A DNA stretch of 64,000 bases, taken from positions 4,981,501-5,045,500 of the forward strand of contig NC_008380.1 of NCBI RefSeq assembly GCF_000009265.1, written 5' to 3'. Made by a program: the position numbers and the translations under genes. How positions within the stretch are numbered: the first letter of the stretch is position 1; each line of letters begins with the position of its first letter. Source of the stretch: Rhizobium johnstonii 3841. GTDB taxonomy: Bacteria; Pseudomonadota; Alphaproteobacteria; Rhizobiales; Rhizobiaceae. Below the pieces are notes generated by a model, which worked only from the letters and a program-made list of their open reading frames with translations, ran no database searches and was not told the DNA's origin. Shown piece after piece: positions 16,330-25,132 of this stretch.

Positions 16330-16815
16330 TTATTCGGCTTCGTTGGCGGAATCGGCGTTGAGCTGGCCGTATTTGCTCTCGCCGATTTTCTCGAGCAGGT
16401 CGATCTGTGTTTCGAGGAAGTCGATATGACCTTCCTCGTCCGCCAGCAACTCCTCGAAAAGTTTCATGGAAACGTAATCGCCTGCGTCATGACAGATATC
16501 GCGCGACTTTTTGTAGGCCGCACGAGCGTCGTACTCGCCGGCAAGATCGGCTTCCAGAACTTCTTTGACGTTCTGGCCGATGCGCAGAGGTGCAAGGGTC
16601 TGCAGATTGGGATGGCCTTCGAGGAAGATGATGCGTGCAACAAGCCGGTCGGCATGGTGCATCTCTTCGATTGATTCGGCGCGCTCCTTCTTGGCGAGCT
16701 TGGTGTAACCCCAGTCTTCAAGAAGACGGTAATGAACCCAATATTGGTTGACCGCACCGAGTTCGAGGAACAACGCCTCGTTAAGCCGCTCGATGACCTT
16801 TTTGTCGCCTTTCAA
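16330..16815 (-). CDS. bfr: Bacterioferritin
   Basis: Bfr forms a 24-subunit shell that stores iron as ferric mineral and binds haem between subunits. The 161-residue protein carries the ferroxidase residues E18, E51 and H54, the haem ligand M52 in IEEMHHAD, and later E94, E127 and H130 in EEGHIDFLE. The start is the TTG at 16815, which gives the canonical MKGDKKVIERLNEAL and has AGGAGAG 6 bases upstream; an upstream ATG would add eight residues without homology. The bfd stop lies 35 bases inside this gene, so bfd and bfr are coupled. Confidence 0.95.
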   Translation of the reverse strand: MKGDKKVIERLNEALFLELGAVNQYWVHYRLLEDWGYTKLAKKERAESIEEMHHADRLVARIIFLEGHPNLQTLAPLRIGQNVKEVLEADLAGEYDARAAYKKSRDICHDAGDYVSMKLFEELLADEEGHIDFLETQIDLLEKIGESKYGQLNADSANEAE

Positions 16816-17092
16816 TGTCCGCTCTCCTGTTTTCCTCATGGAATTGTTTCAAGCGGGACATGAAATCAAATATTTCGGTCTCCGTCGAGTGGCGACGGGC
16901 GTGATATTCCTCGGTCGTCTGGATAATGATGTCGACGACGTTGGGGAAACAGCCGCAGCAGCGGCCGCGTTTTTCCATGGCGTGATAGACCTTCGCAGGC
17001 ACGATAAGCTGCCAACAGTCTTCATCGAGAAGGTTGGTGATAACCTCCCGGATTTCTTTGTCGGTTATATAATTGCAGCTGCAGACGAGCAC
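16781..17092 (-). CDS. bfd: Bacterioferritin-associated ferredoxin Bfd, (2Fe-2S)-binding
   Basis: Bfd binds bacterioferritin and passes electrons to its iron core so that ferric iron can be released. The [2Fe-2S] ligands appear as C4 and C6 in LVCSCNYITD and C45/C48 in GRCCGCFP. The BFD fold spans residues 1-55; the rest, to residue 103, is a longer charged tail than in E. coli Bfd (64 residues). The GTG at 17092 is chosen because homology begins there. It lies just upstream of bfr and overlaps it by 35 bases. A TTGACA at 17150-17155 (minus strand) may be its -35 box. No exact Irr or RirA site was found. Confidence 0.85.
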   Translation of the reverse strand: MLVCSCNYITDKEIREVITNLLDEDCWQLIVPAKVYHAMEKRGRCCGCFPNVVDIIIQTTEEYHARRHSTETEIFDFMSRLKQFHEENRRADIERRQKGHRAA

Positions 17093-17302
17093 GTCTTCAT
17101 TCCAAACATGACACTGACTATCGTGTTTTCTGCTAAAGAAGATGGTGGCTGTCAAGAAAAAATTCGAGTCCTGCAGCATCAAACAGCGGTGCGCGGATGA
17201 GACCCTCATGCATGTCGTACGGGATTATGCAGCGGTTTCATAGGGATGACGCCATAAGGCAGTGAAGGCGCGCTGCATGGTTCTGATCGCTGGCGACGCA
17301 CT

Positions 17303-20300
17303 TCAATGGAAGTTGCGTCCGCGCGGCATCACCTCAGCGGTTTCCGTCGCGCCCGCATGGCGGCCTGTGGCAACCATCCGTTTTTCCAGCTCCGCCCTTT
17401 CCTGCACATTCGCAAGCTTTTTCTGCCGCTGATCGGCACCCGGCCTCAGCACCTCGTCTGCCCGCTCGCAGACGCCGAAACGCCGGGCCTCGCGTTGCAG
17501 GATACCGAGCGCCGGCGTCATGTCCTCGATATGCTCGACGACAGTATGGATCACCCCGCTCTGGCTTTGCAGCCTGCCGCGGACTTTTACCAGCCGGGCG
17601 CCCATCACGACCGACCGGTATTTGTCGAACATTTTCGACCAGACGATCACATTGGCCACGCCGGTCTCGTCTTCCAGCGTCATGAAGATCACGCCTTTGG
17701 CCGAACCCGGCCGCTGGCGCACCAGCACGAGGCCCGCGATCGTCACCCTCTGCCCGTTCGCGACCTTCAACAGATCGACACTGCGCGTCACGCCAGCCTT
17801 GCGCAATTCCTCGCGCAGGAAGGAGACGGGGTGCGCCTTCAGCGACAGTGAGAGATAACGATAATCCTCGATAACCTGCTCTCCCGGCAGCATTTCCGGC
17901 AGCTTCGCTACGGGCTCGGCCTGGAGGTCGACATGGCGGACCTGCTCGAAAAGCGGCAATTCCTCGGCCGCGCTCTTCACATCCAGCGCCCGCACCGCCC
18001 AGAGCGCCTCGCGTCGTGACAGTTTGAGGGATTGGAACGCATCGGCATCCGCCAGTCGCTCGATGACCGACTTCTGCAGACCGGACCGCAGCCAGAGATC
18101 CCGCACCGAGCTGTAGCCTTCGCCTCGATTATCGACGAGCCGTTCCATATCGTCTGTCGAGAGACCCTTGATCTGCCGGAAGCCGAGCCGCACCGCATGC
18201 CGGGTCTTGATGATCTCGCGCATCTCATGATGTCGAAAATCGACGGCATTCCGATCGAAAGCGGCCTCTTCCAGATCGCAATCCCAGTTCGATTCATTGA
18301 TATCGACCGGCAGGATCTTTACTCCGTGCTCGCGTGCATCCCGGACCAGCTGCGCCGGCGCATAAAAGCCCATCGGCTGGGAATTCAGCATCGCCGCGCA
18401 GAAGATGTCGGGATAATAGGCCTTGAGCCATGAGGAGGCATAGACGAGCAGCGCGAAGGAAGCGGCATGGCTTTCTGGAAAACCATATTCACCGAAGCCC
18501 TTGATTTGCTTGAAACACTGTTCCGCGAATTCGCGGGCGTAGTTATTTTCGATCATCCCATCGACGAAACGCTTTTTAAAATTATCGATTGTGCCTGTTC
18601 TCTTGAATGTCGCCATCGACCGTCTGAGGCGATCGGCTTCCGCTGGCTTGAAGCCTGCTGCAGTGATGGCGATCTGCATGGCTTGCTCTTGGAACAGAGG
18701 AACTCCGAGAGTTCTCTTTAGGACATCTTTTAGTTCCGGACTCGGATATTCGATCGGAATGTTCTTGGCCCGCTGCTCCCGGCGCTTCAGATAGGGATGC
18801 ACCATATCGCCCTGGATCGGGCCTGGCCGCACGATCGCCACCTCGATGACGAGATCGTAAAACACCTTCGGCTTGAGACGCGGCAGCATGCTCATCTGCG
18901 CCCGGCTTTCGATCTGGAAGACGCCGAGCGTATCGGCCCGGCCCATCATCTCGTAAACCGGCTCGCCTTCGTCTCCATGCTCCTTGTTGCCGAGATCTGC
19001 GAGCGTCTTCTTTACGTCGTAATGCAATTCAAGCAGCGAGAAGGCTTTTCGCAGGCAGGTCAGCATGCCGAGCGCCAGCACATCCACCTTGAGGATCTTG
19101 ACGTTGTCGAGGTCGTCCTTGTCCCACTCGATCATGTAGCGATCCGGCATCGCCGTCTTCATGATCGGCACCACCTCGTCGAGCCTGTCCCGCGTAATAA
19201 CAAAGCCGCCGACATGCTGGGTGAGGTGGCGCGGGAAGCCGAGAAGTTCGGAAGCATACTGAAGAACGTTTCGGGTCACCGGATCCTTGATGTCGAGTCC
19301 CGCCGCCTTTGCATCCCGTTCGGAGAGATTGTCCTCCGACCAACCCCAGACGAGGCTGCTGATCGCCGACTGGACATCCTCCGACAGCCCGAAGGCCTTG
19401 GAAACCTCGCGGCCGGCCGAGCGGGTGCGGTAGGTGGTCACGCCCGCCGTCAGCCCGGCATGTTCTCTTTTGTAGTTTTCGTAAATGAATTGAATGACCT
19501 CTTCACGCCGGTCATGCTCGAAATCGACATCGATATCCGGCGGTTCGTCGCGATCCATCGAAATGAAGCGATCGAAGAGCAGCGTGCTCTTTTCGGGATC
19601 GACTTCCGTTATTTCGAGGCAATAGCAGATGACCGAATTTGCCGCCGATCCGCGTCCCTGGCATAGGATATTAAGTTTATAGCGGGCGTGTTGGATGATC
19701 CTGTGAACTGTCAGGAAATAAGAGGCATATTTCTTCTTTTTAATGAGATCGAGTTCATAATCGATCTGTTGCGCCACCTTGGGCGGGATACCCTCGGGAT
19801 AGCGTCTAGCGGCTCCCGCTCTCGTCAGCCTTTCGAGTGTCTCCTGCGGCGTTTCGCCGGGATCGTTTTCTGGCGGATAATTGTGCTCCAGTTCCTTCAG
19901 GGAGAAGATCAACCTGTCGAAAAATACCTGCGTATTCTCGACCGCATTAGGATAGTCCCGGAAGATCCGGGTCATTTCACGTGAATCCTTGAGGTAGCGC
20001 TCGGCATTCGGCGCCAGCAGAAATCCGGCTTGTGCTATCTGTACATGCTCCCGGATCGCGATCACGACATCCGAAAGCGGCCGGCGTTCAGGATGGTGGT
20101 AAAGCGGCTGGTTGGTTGCAATCAGCGGCACACGGTTTCGAGCGGCAAGCATGGCAAGCACTGCAAAGACCTGCCTGTCGCGGCCATCATAGGCTGGCGC
20201 CAGCGCCATATAAAAAGCCTTGCGGAAGCGTCTGCGAAACCGTTCCAGATAATCTTCCAGCGTCGACTGACCCGCCTGATGACCGGCAAGGGTGCGATCG

Positions 20301-20767
20301 GGAACGAGGGCAAGCATCATCTCGTCCCCCCATTTCATGAGTTCCGCTTCCGTCAGGATGCAGCTTCCCTTTACCGCTTCTTCCTTCAGATTGCCGGCGG
20401 TGAGAAGACGACAAAGGTTCGCCCAGCCCCGTCGATTGCATGGATAGGCGAGGATATCAGGCGTTCCATCGGAAAAGACGAGACGGGCGCCCGGCTGAAT
20501 CCGGATAGGATCGAGGATCTCCGCCTCTTTTCCTTCCTTCTTCGCTTGGGCCATAATCTCATCCCTGTTCTTATATCTCTCCTCAAGCTGCTCCGCCTGC
20601 GCATGCGCCCGCACCACGCCGGCAACCGAATTCCGGTCCGCAATCCCGAGACCGCCGAGCCGGAGATGAGCAGCCTGTACGACCATCTCCTCCGGGCCGG
20701 AAGCGCCTTCAAGAAACGAGAAATTCGTCCTTGTGCCGATCTCGAAAAATGCAGGTTCGCTCTTCAT
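17303..20767 (-). CDS. dnaE2: Error-prone DNA polymerase DnaE2 (ImuC)
   Basis: DnaE2 is a C-family polymerase that copies damaged DNA as part of the ImuA-ImuB-DnaE2 mutasome and causes SOS mutagenesis. The 1154-residue protein has an N-terminal PHP domain in which the usual metal-binding HxH is lost (FFEIGTRTNFSFLEGA). The polymerase core carries the catalytic acidic pair in PPDIDVDFEHDRREEVIQF. Helix-hairpin-helix and OB-fold regions follow near the end (RVTIAGLVLVRQRPGSAKG). No intein or frameshift is seen. The ATG overlaps the imuB stop by four bases, so it is translated with the operon. Expression is expected from the LexA site before imuA. Confidence 0.95.
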   Translation of the reverse strand: MKSEPAFFEIGTRTNFSFLEGASGPEEMVVQAAHLRLGGLGIADRNSVAGVVRAHAQAEQLEERYKNRDEIMAQAKKEGKEAEILDPIRIQPGARLVFSDGTPDILAYPCNRRGWANLCRLLTAGNLKEEAVKGSCILTEAELMKWGDEMMLALVPDRTLAGHQAGQSTLEDYLERFRRRFRKAFYMALAPAYDGRDRQVFAVLAMLAARNRVPLIATNQPLYHHPERRPLSDVVIAIREHVQIAQAGFLLAPNAERYLKDSREMTRIFRDYPNAVENTQVFFDRLIFSLKELEHNYPPENDPGETPQETLERLTRAGAARRYPEGIPPKVAQQIDYELDLIKKKKYASYFLTVHRIIQHARYKLNILCQGRGSAANSVICYCLEITEVDPEKSTLLFDRFISMDRDEPPDIDVDFEHDRREEVIQFIYENYKREHAGLTAGVTTYRTRSAGREVSKAFGLSEDVQSAISSLVWGWSEDNLSERDAKAAGLDIKDPVTRNVLQYASELLGFPRHLTQHVGGFVITRDRLDEVVPIMKTAMPDRYMIEWDKDDLDNVKILKVDVLALGMLTCLRKAFSLLELHYDVKKTLADLGNKEHGDEGEPVYEMMGRADTLGVFQIESRAQMSMLPRLKPKVFYDLVIEVAIVRPGPIQGDMVHPYLKRREQRAKNIPIEYPSPELKDVLKRTLGVPLFQEQAMQIAITAAGFKPAEADRLRRSMATFKRTGTIDNFKKRFVDGMIENNYAREFAEQCFKQIKGFGEYGFPESHAASFALLVYASSWLKAYYPDIFCAAMLNSQPMGFYAPAQLVRDAREHGVKILPVDINESNWDCDLEEAAFDRNAVDFRHHEMREIIKTRHAVRLGFRQIKGLSTDDMERLVDNRGEGYSSVRDLWLRSGLQKSVIERLADADAFQSLKLSRREALWAVRALDVKSAAEELPLFEQVRHVDLQAEPVAKLPEMLPGEQVIEDYRYLSLSLKAHPVSFLREELRKAGVTRSVDLLKVANGQRVTIAGLVLVRQRPGSAKGVIFMTLEDETGVANVIVWSKMFDKYRSVVMGARLVKVRGRLQSQSGVIHTVVEHIEDMTPALGILQREARRFGVCERADEVLRPGADQRQKKLANVQERAELEKRMVATGRHAGATETAEVMPRGRNFH

Positions 20768-22374
20768 GCAAACACACCGTGCATGAACCAGCGGGGATCG
20801 AGTTCCCGGCCATAAAAGCCCCGCCGATAGATCCAGAAGCGATGTCCGGTCTCGTCCTCGATGCGGAAATAGTCACGCGCCTCGGCATCACCCCCATCGA
20901 TCCACCATTCCATGGCAATCCGTTCCGGCCCTTCGCTTCTTGCCACCTGATGCTGAATGCGCCGCCAGCGGAAGATCTGGGGCGGACCATCGGGCACTTC
21001 GGCAAGTATGGTCTCGACGGGCTCCGGCGTTGCAAAGAGTCGCAACGGGCGCTCTTCGCGGAAAGGAAGAGAGATGTCCTGCGCTGCCTTCCGCCTGGGA
21101 AGGCTCTCCATCACAGGAACCGTGATGACGGCGCGTTCCGGCACATGGCTCTCGCGGAGCTGGAAGCTTTGCAGGCAATCCGCACCAAGCCGGGCCGAGA
21201 CCCGGTCGACGAAGGCCGATAGCGAGATCTCTCCCTGACGGTCGCCCTCGAAATCACCCTGCGCCTCGTTGAAGGGATCGTGCCGCAACACATTCAACCG
21301 CAGGATCTCGAAACCATAGCCGGCATCGAGATCGTCATAGACCGCCTGCAATCGCTCGGAAAAAAGTCCGGCGATGAACTTTGGTTCGCGAAGCGGCTGC
21401 GAAGCGCCGACGGAGATACGAAAGACCCTGCCGTCGACGCGGAACAGGACCAGTTCGAACACCCGCCCGCCAGCCCCCCGCGTCTCCAGCGACGGCTGCA
21501 GCGATAAGGCGACCTGCCTGGTGACGGCAAGGATCTGCTCTTCCGTCCCGATGGGCTCGATCAGCCGGCTTTCGGCCGAGAGGCTGGCAACAGGACGCCG
21601 GGGCGAGACCGGCTCCTCTTCACGTCCCAGCGCCTGGTCGAGACGCAGAAGCAGCTCCGGGCCGAACCGGCGGGTCAGCGGCGCTCGCGGTGCATCGATG
21701 ACGTCGCCGATATATTTCAGACCGAGCTTCTTCAGGGCATCGACGGTTTGTCCCTCCAGCCGCAAGGCTGCAACCGGCAAGGACACCAGCACATGTTCCG
21801 TCTCTTCGTCCTCGATCACGCCGCCTTGCCCGAAGCGGGACGCGGCCCAGGAAAGGCCGGGCGACGATGAGATCGCGCCGCGGGCATCGAACCCCATATG
21901 AAAAAGCCGCGACAGCACATCCCTAAGAAGCGCCTTTTCACCGCCGAAAAGATGAGCGCAGCCGCTAATGTCGAGAAACAGGCCGTCCTTGCCGTCGAAC
22001 GCCACCAGCGGCGTATAACGGTCGCACCAGTCGGCAATTGCCTCCAGCAACCGGCGGTCGGCCGTCGGATCCTCTTCCGCGACCTCGAGCATCGGGTACA
22101 TGGCGCGCGCTTCGGCAACGCCCAGCTCCTTCTTCAGCCCCAGCCTTTCGGCCAACTCGTCCAGTGCCGTCAGCCGCATGGCATTGTTGAGCTTGCCGGA
22201 ACAGACGATAGGCGGCGTCTCAGGACGCCCTTTCGAACGCCAGGAGAGACCCCATCGCTTGCGGGCGATGCGGTCCGTTGGCAGATGCGGGAAGCTGAGC
22301 GCCAGAATGCGCTGACTGTTCGCGTGGAGGACGAACGAGGTTTGGTTCGGCGACAGTGAGAAATTCGCGTTCAT
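20764..22374 (-). CDS. imuB: ImuB, Y-family DNA polymerase-like mutasome protein
   Basis: ImuB is a DinB-related protein that is thought to be catalytically inactive and to join DnaE2 and ImuA to the beta clamp. The 536-residue protein begins with the Y-family palm (ILALSFPHLPTDRIARKRWG). It keeps FDGKDGLFLDISGCAHLFGG but lacks the normal N-terminal catalytic DxD context. A thumb/little-finger part and a long C-terminal region with DRHFWIYR-like GHRFWIYRRGFYGRELDPRW follow. The ATG at 22374 gives the conserved N-terminus and means that the first 155 bases lie inside imuA in another frame. The stop overlaps dnaE2 by four bases. Confidence 0.9.
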   Translation of the reverse strand: MNANFSLSPNQTSFVLHANSQRILALSFPHLPTDRIARKRWGLSWRSKGRPETPPIVCSGKLNNAMRLTALDELAERLGLKKELGVAEARAMYPMLEVAEEDPTADRRLLEAIADWCDRYTPLVAFDGKDGLFLDISGCAHLFGGEKALLRDVLSRLFHMGFDARGAISSSPGLSWAASRFGQGGVIEDEETEHVLVSLPVAALRLEGQTVDALKKLGLKYIGDVIDAPRAPLTRRFGPELLLRLDQALGREEEPVSPRRPVASLSAESRLIEPIGTEEQILAVTRQVALSLQPSLETRGAGGRVFELVLFRVDGRVFRISVGASQPLREPKFIAGLFSERLQAVYDDLDAGYGFEILRLNVLRHDPFNEAQGDFEGDRQGEISLSAFVDRVSARLGADCLQSFQLRESHVPERAVITVPVMESLPRRKAAQDISLPFREERPLRLFATPEPVETILAEVPDGPPQIFRWRRIQHQVARSEGPERIAMEWWIDGGDAEARDYFRIEDETGHRFWIYRRGFYGRELDPRWFMHGVFA

Positions 22375-23164
22375 GGGGATTCCACTCCAGAAGAAAGGAG
22401 AGCGGGGCCGGATTTCGGCTCTTCTCCAGTGTGAGACGGAAAATCGGATTGCCGATGCTGCCGGAAAGTGTCGATCCATCCGGCAACGGCTGCAGAGCGG
22501 ACGGGGCTGGTTCGACATGCAGACGCAAGGCCGCACTGCTTGCCTCCTCCGCTCCGGCCTGACGGACAAGAAAGAGCGGACGGCGGGCAGCATGCGCCCT
22601 GAGACTGAGCCGGCGGCTTTCGGTCAGGCCGAAGTGGGCGGGATTGCCCCGCACTTCGAAGATGACGGCTGAGAAGGCAGCGCTTTCCACCGCCACCTCC
22701 GCCAGCCAGAGCGCCTCATCCAGCTTACGCGGGGCGGCGTGGAGAAACCGCTCCGGGCTCAGACCGAAATCCCGAAGCCCGGGGGCATAGGGACGGCCGG
22801 CCTCGAGCGTGCCAACGGCATCGCCGATCCAAAGCAACGGCAGAAGGCGGCCGGCATCCGCCTCCCGTTTTTGCAGCCGCGCGGCAACAGCCATCGCCAG
22901 CCCGCTTGCAGCACCGGCATCGCGAGACAGAGCGGAACGGAATTCGGTGATCGCATCGAGCGGCAGGCCGCCTTCCAGCGCCCCGTCGAGAAACTCCACC
23001 CCAAACGGCAGGGGCGGCAGCGTGCGCTCCTGGCGGGTCTTACGTCCTTCCGCCAGGGCTTCCCGTTCCGCTGCGGCAAGCGCCGGCGCGGGCCTTCCCT
23101 CCAGTCTGGCGATGGTTTCGCGGAGCGCAAAAAGCCGCTCGCGCGCCAGGGCGTGCTGCGCCAT
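22220..23164 (-). CDS. imuA: ImuA, RecA-like SOS mutasome protein
   Basis: ImuA is a RecA/SulA-fold accessory protein required, with ImuB and DnaE2, for damage-induced mutagenesis. The 314-residue protein has the family pattern PPLPFGVEFLDGALEGGLPL (about 52-71), followed by ITEFRSALSRDAGAASGLAM and a LLWIGDA strand. The Walker A lysine found in RecA is not present. GGAGAA precedes the ATG by five bases. A perfect GTTC-N7-GTTC box lies 21-35 bases upstream. The last 155 bases overlap imuB. Confidence 0.88.
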   Translation of the reverse strand: MAQHALARERLFALRETIARLEGRPAPALAAAEREALAEGRKTRQERTLPPLPFGVEFLDGALEGGLPLDAITEFRSALSRDAGAASGLAMAVAARLQKREADAGRLLPLLWIGDAVGTLEAGRPYAPGLRDFGLSPERFLHAAPRKLDEALWLAEVAVESAAFSAVIFEVRGNPAHFGLTESRRLSLRAHAARRPLFLVRQAGAEEASSAALRLHVEPAPSALQPLPDGSTLSGSIGNPIFRLTLEKSRNPAPLSFLLEWNPHEREFLTVAEPNLVRPPREQSAHSGAQLPASANGPHRPQAMGSLLAFERAS

Positions 23165-23184
23165 GGCGTTCTCCGATCCGTCTT

Positions 23185-23199
23185 GTTCCTGTTATGTTC
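23185..23199. promoter_or_regulatory. LexA (SOS) box controlling imuA-imuB-dnaE2
   Basis: GTTC at 23185-23188 and GTTC at 23196-23199 are separated by exactly seven bases (CTGTTAT). This is the direct-repeat LexA operator of alpha-proteobacteria. It lies 21-35 bases upstream of the imuA start on the opposite strand, over the expected promoter, so LexA should repress the operon until DNA damage. It also lies 127 bases before the metallopeptidase gene on the plus strand, which it might affect. Confidence 0.85.
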
Positions 23200-23325
23200 T
23201 TATAGATTCCAGAGAGCTAATGAAGAGTCAACGGCCATTTTCTATGAAAATATTCCTGCCTTTGATTCCGCACTCGAAAATCGGCGATAAAGGTTCTATA
23301 TGGGCCCGCAAAGGAAGGAATATTC

Positions 23326-23763
23326 ATGGCCCGCATAGACCAGAGCGATGATTGGCGGGACCGCCATGCGCCGACCATCAGCGCCTTCGAGTCGCTGGCG
23401 ATGGAGGCCTACAGCCATCTCCCGGATGAATTCCGCCAGCTGACGACCAACCTCACGATCGAGATCGAAGATTTCCCCGATGACGACGTTTTCGAGGACA
23501 TGGCACTGGAAACCCCTTTCGATCTGCTCGGCCTTTTCGAGGGCAGGGGCATTTCCGAACGTTTCACGGTGGAAACCGGCGAGATGCCGAACCGCATCCG
23601 CCTCTACCGCCGTCCCATTCTCGACTACTGGGCTGAGAACGACGAGACGCTCGGCGACATCATCACCCACGTCCTGATCCACGAGATCGGCCACCATTTC
23701 GGGCTGAGCGACGATGACATGGAGCGGATCGAGGCAAGCGCCGAGGAAGCCGCCGAACGATAG
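23326..23763 (+). CDS. Zincin-like metallopeptidase family protein (DUF1025-type)
   Basis: This 145-residue cytoplasmic protein has the zinc-binding signature HEIGHHFGLSDDD at residues 119-131 (HExxHxxGxxD), typical of small zincin-like proteins of the DUF1025/MpvC-type group. The first half is acidic (EDFPDDDVFED). No signal peptide is present. The family's substrate is not known, so peptidase activity is inferred from the motif only. It is divergent from imuA, with an SOS box between them, and its TAG stop runs directly into a palindromic repeat. Confidence 0.85.
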   Translation: MARIDQSDDWRDRHAPTISAFESLAMEAYSHLPDEFRQLTTNLTIEIEDFPDDDVFEDMALETPFDLLGLFEGRGISERFTVETGEMPNRIRLYRRPILDYWAENDETLGDIITHVLIHEIGHHFGLSDDDMERIEASAEEAAER

Positions 23764-23865
23764 AGCGCCGCGCGTCCAAGGACGCGCTAAGGACGCTCTA
23801 TCACTTTCAATCACGCATAATCCTTTCCGAAAATCGATTACGATTTTCGGGGTTATGCGCTAAAA
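23764..23865. repeat. Palindromic mosaic repeat, copy 1 (two-hairpin type)
   Basis: Two inverted repeats stand side by side. The first pairs AGAGCG...(GCGTCC/GGACGC)...CGCTCT around 23764-23802. The second is CGCATAA...CCGAAAATCG / CGATTTTCGG...TTATGCG around 23815-23861. Related copies occur near 29084, 29943 and 59594, and a sister type occurs near 34795 and 50790. This copy fills the gap between the metallopeptidase stop and the convergent DUF1737 gene, so it may also act as a bidirectional terminator. Confidence 0.65.
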
Positions 23866-23867
23866 CC

Positions 23868-24077
23868 TCACTGCTCGGAGAGCTTCATATCGGGATCGTA
23901 ATCCTTGCCTTCGACATGCTTGACGACGGCCTGGCCGCACTGCATCGCGCCGGTTGCGGCGTTGAAGGCATAGCTCGGCGAGCCCTCCAGCGACCAGCCC
24001 TTGTTGAGGGCGGCGGTGACCTTATGGCAGAAGGAAGCATCGTCGGGACCGGTCAGGAAGCGGTAGAGTTTCATCAC
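23868..24077 (-). CDS. DUF1737 domain-containing small protein
   Basis: This 69-residue protein matches the DUF1737 pattern: KLYRFLTGPDDASFCHKVT, ALNKGWSLEGSPSYAF, then a short hydrophilic tail. The function of the family is unknown. It has no signal peptide or membrane segment. The start overlaps the stop of the CitE-like gene by four bases, so the two are co-transcribed on the minus strand and probably co-translated; ATG at 24074 (second Met) is also possible. Confidence 0.8.
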   Translation of the reverse strand: MMKLYRFLTGPDDASFCHKVTAALNKGWSLEGSPSYAFNAATGAMQCGQAVVKHVEGKDYDPDMKLSEQ

Positions 24078-24994
24078 ATCGTCTTTCGTGCTGCAGCCTG
24101 GCGGGCTGCGATCAGGTGGGCTTTATGGACCAGACTTTCCGCCTGGACAAGATGCAGCCGCTCGACCATCCGCCCGCCTGCATTGATGACGTTCAGCCCA
24201 TCGGAGGCGGGGTCGGCAAAGGCTGATATGATCGCCTCCGCTTCCGCAATCGCTGCCGGATCCGGGCCGAAATGGCGGTTGGCGGGCTCGATCTGCGCCG
24301 GATGGATCAGCATCTTGCCGGCAAAGCCCATGGCCCGGCCCTGCAGACATTCGGCATCGAAACCCTGTTCGTTCCTGAAATCGTTGAAGACGCTGTCGAT
24401 CGCATCGAGCCCATAGGCACTGACCGCAAGGACGACCTGCATCAGCCACGGCACGAGATAGCTCCGCCCCGACTGCGGCAGCACGCCGGTCTCCTTGCGC
24501 AGGTCGTTGAGCCCGACGACGAGACAATCGAGCCGTGAGCCCGGCGTGCGCCCGGCTTCGGCGATAACAGCCGCATTGAGGATGCCGCGCGGTGTCTCGA
24601 TCATCGCCCAGATGCGCAGATCTTCCGGTGCATCGGCCTCGGAGAGAAGGTCACTGAGCGCCATGACATCCTGCGGCTCGTCGACCTTCGGCAGCAGCAC
24701 GGCATCGGGACAGAGCGCCGTCACCAGCTCCATGTCCGCCAAGCCGAAATCGGTGGACAGACTGTTGATGCGGATGATCCGCTCCTTGCCTTGGAGCGGC
24801 CGAGCCGAAAAGAAATTCCTCAGATTTTCCCGCGCTTCCGCCTTCTTTTCCGGCGCCACGGAATCCTCAAGATCGAAGATCACCGCATCGCAATCGACCG
24901 CATGGGTTTTTTCGAGGGCGCGGGGATTGATGGCAGGCACGCTCAGCACCGAACGGCGCAGGCGGATGGAGCGGGTCGTGGGGTTTCGGCTCAT
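24074..24994 (-). CDS. CitE-like HpcH/HpaI aldolase/citrate lyase family protein
   Basis: This 306-residue TIM-barrel enzyme belongs to the CitE group (citrate lyase beta subunit, malyl-CoA or citramalyl-CoA lyases). The typical blocks RRSVLSVPAINPRALEK, DAVIFDLEDSVAPEKK (substrate and Mg binding), AMIETPRGILNA and GFAGKMLIHPAQIEPAN are present. No citrate lyase alpha or gamma subunits are nearby, so a free-standing CoA-ester lyase is more likely than true citrate lyase. It forms a two-gene unit with the DUF1737 gene. Confidence 0.85.
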   Translation of the reverse strand: MSRNPTTRSIRLRRSVLSVPAINPRALEKTHAVDCDAVIFDLEDSVAPEKKAEARENLRNFFSARPLQGKERIIRINSLSTDFGLADMELVTALCPDAVLLPKVDEPQDVMALSDLLSEADAPEDLRIWAMIETPRGILNAAVIAEAGRTPGSRLDCLVVGLNDLRKETGVLPQSGRSYLVPWLMQVVLAVSAYGLDAIDSVFNDFRNEQGFDAECLQGRAMGFAGKMLIHPAQIEPANRHFGPDPAAIAEAEAIISAFADPASDGLNVINAGGRMVERLHLVQAESLVHKAHLIAARQAAARKTM

Positions 24995-25132
24995 GGCGAA
25001 TTAGTGCCAAGCTTTGAAAGCCGAAGCAAGCAGCCCACCCCAGAACCTCCCACAGAACAACAAAAAGCCATGCTTGCCTTGCAGAGAGGAAGGAGAAGGA
25101 CCACATTCCTTTCCGAAGAAAGGTCTCTAACC

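Noticed and set aside
17093..17302. Possible Irr (ICE) or RirA site upstream of bfd
   Set aside because: Only a loose TTCT...AGAA dyad near 17128-17142 was found, which does not match the ICE consensus well enough to call.
19973..19988. Second parS-like sequence (CATTTCACGTGAATCC)
   Set aside because: Only 12 of 16 bases match the consensus, and it lies inside the dnaE2 coding region, where the codons explain it.
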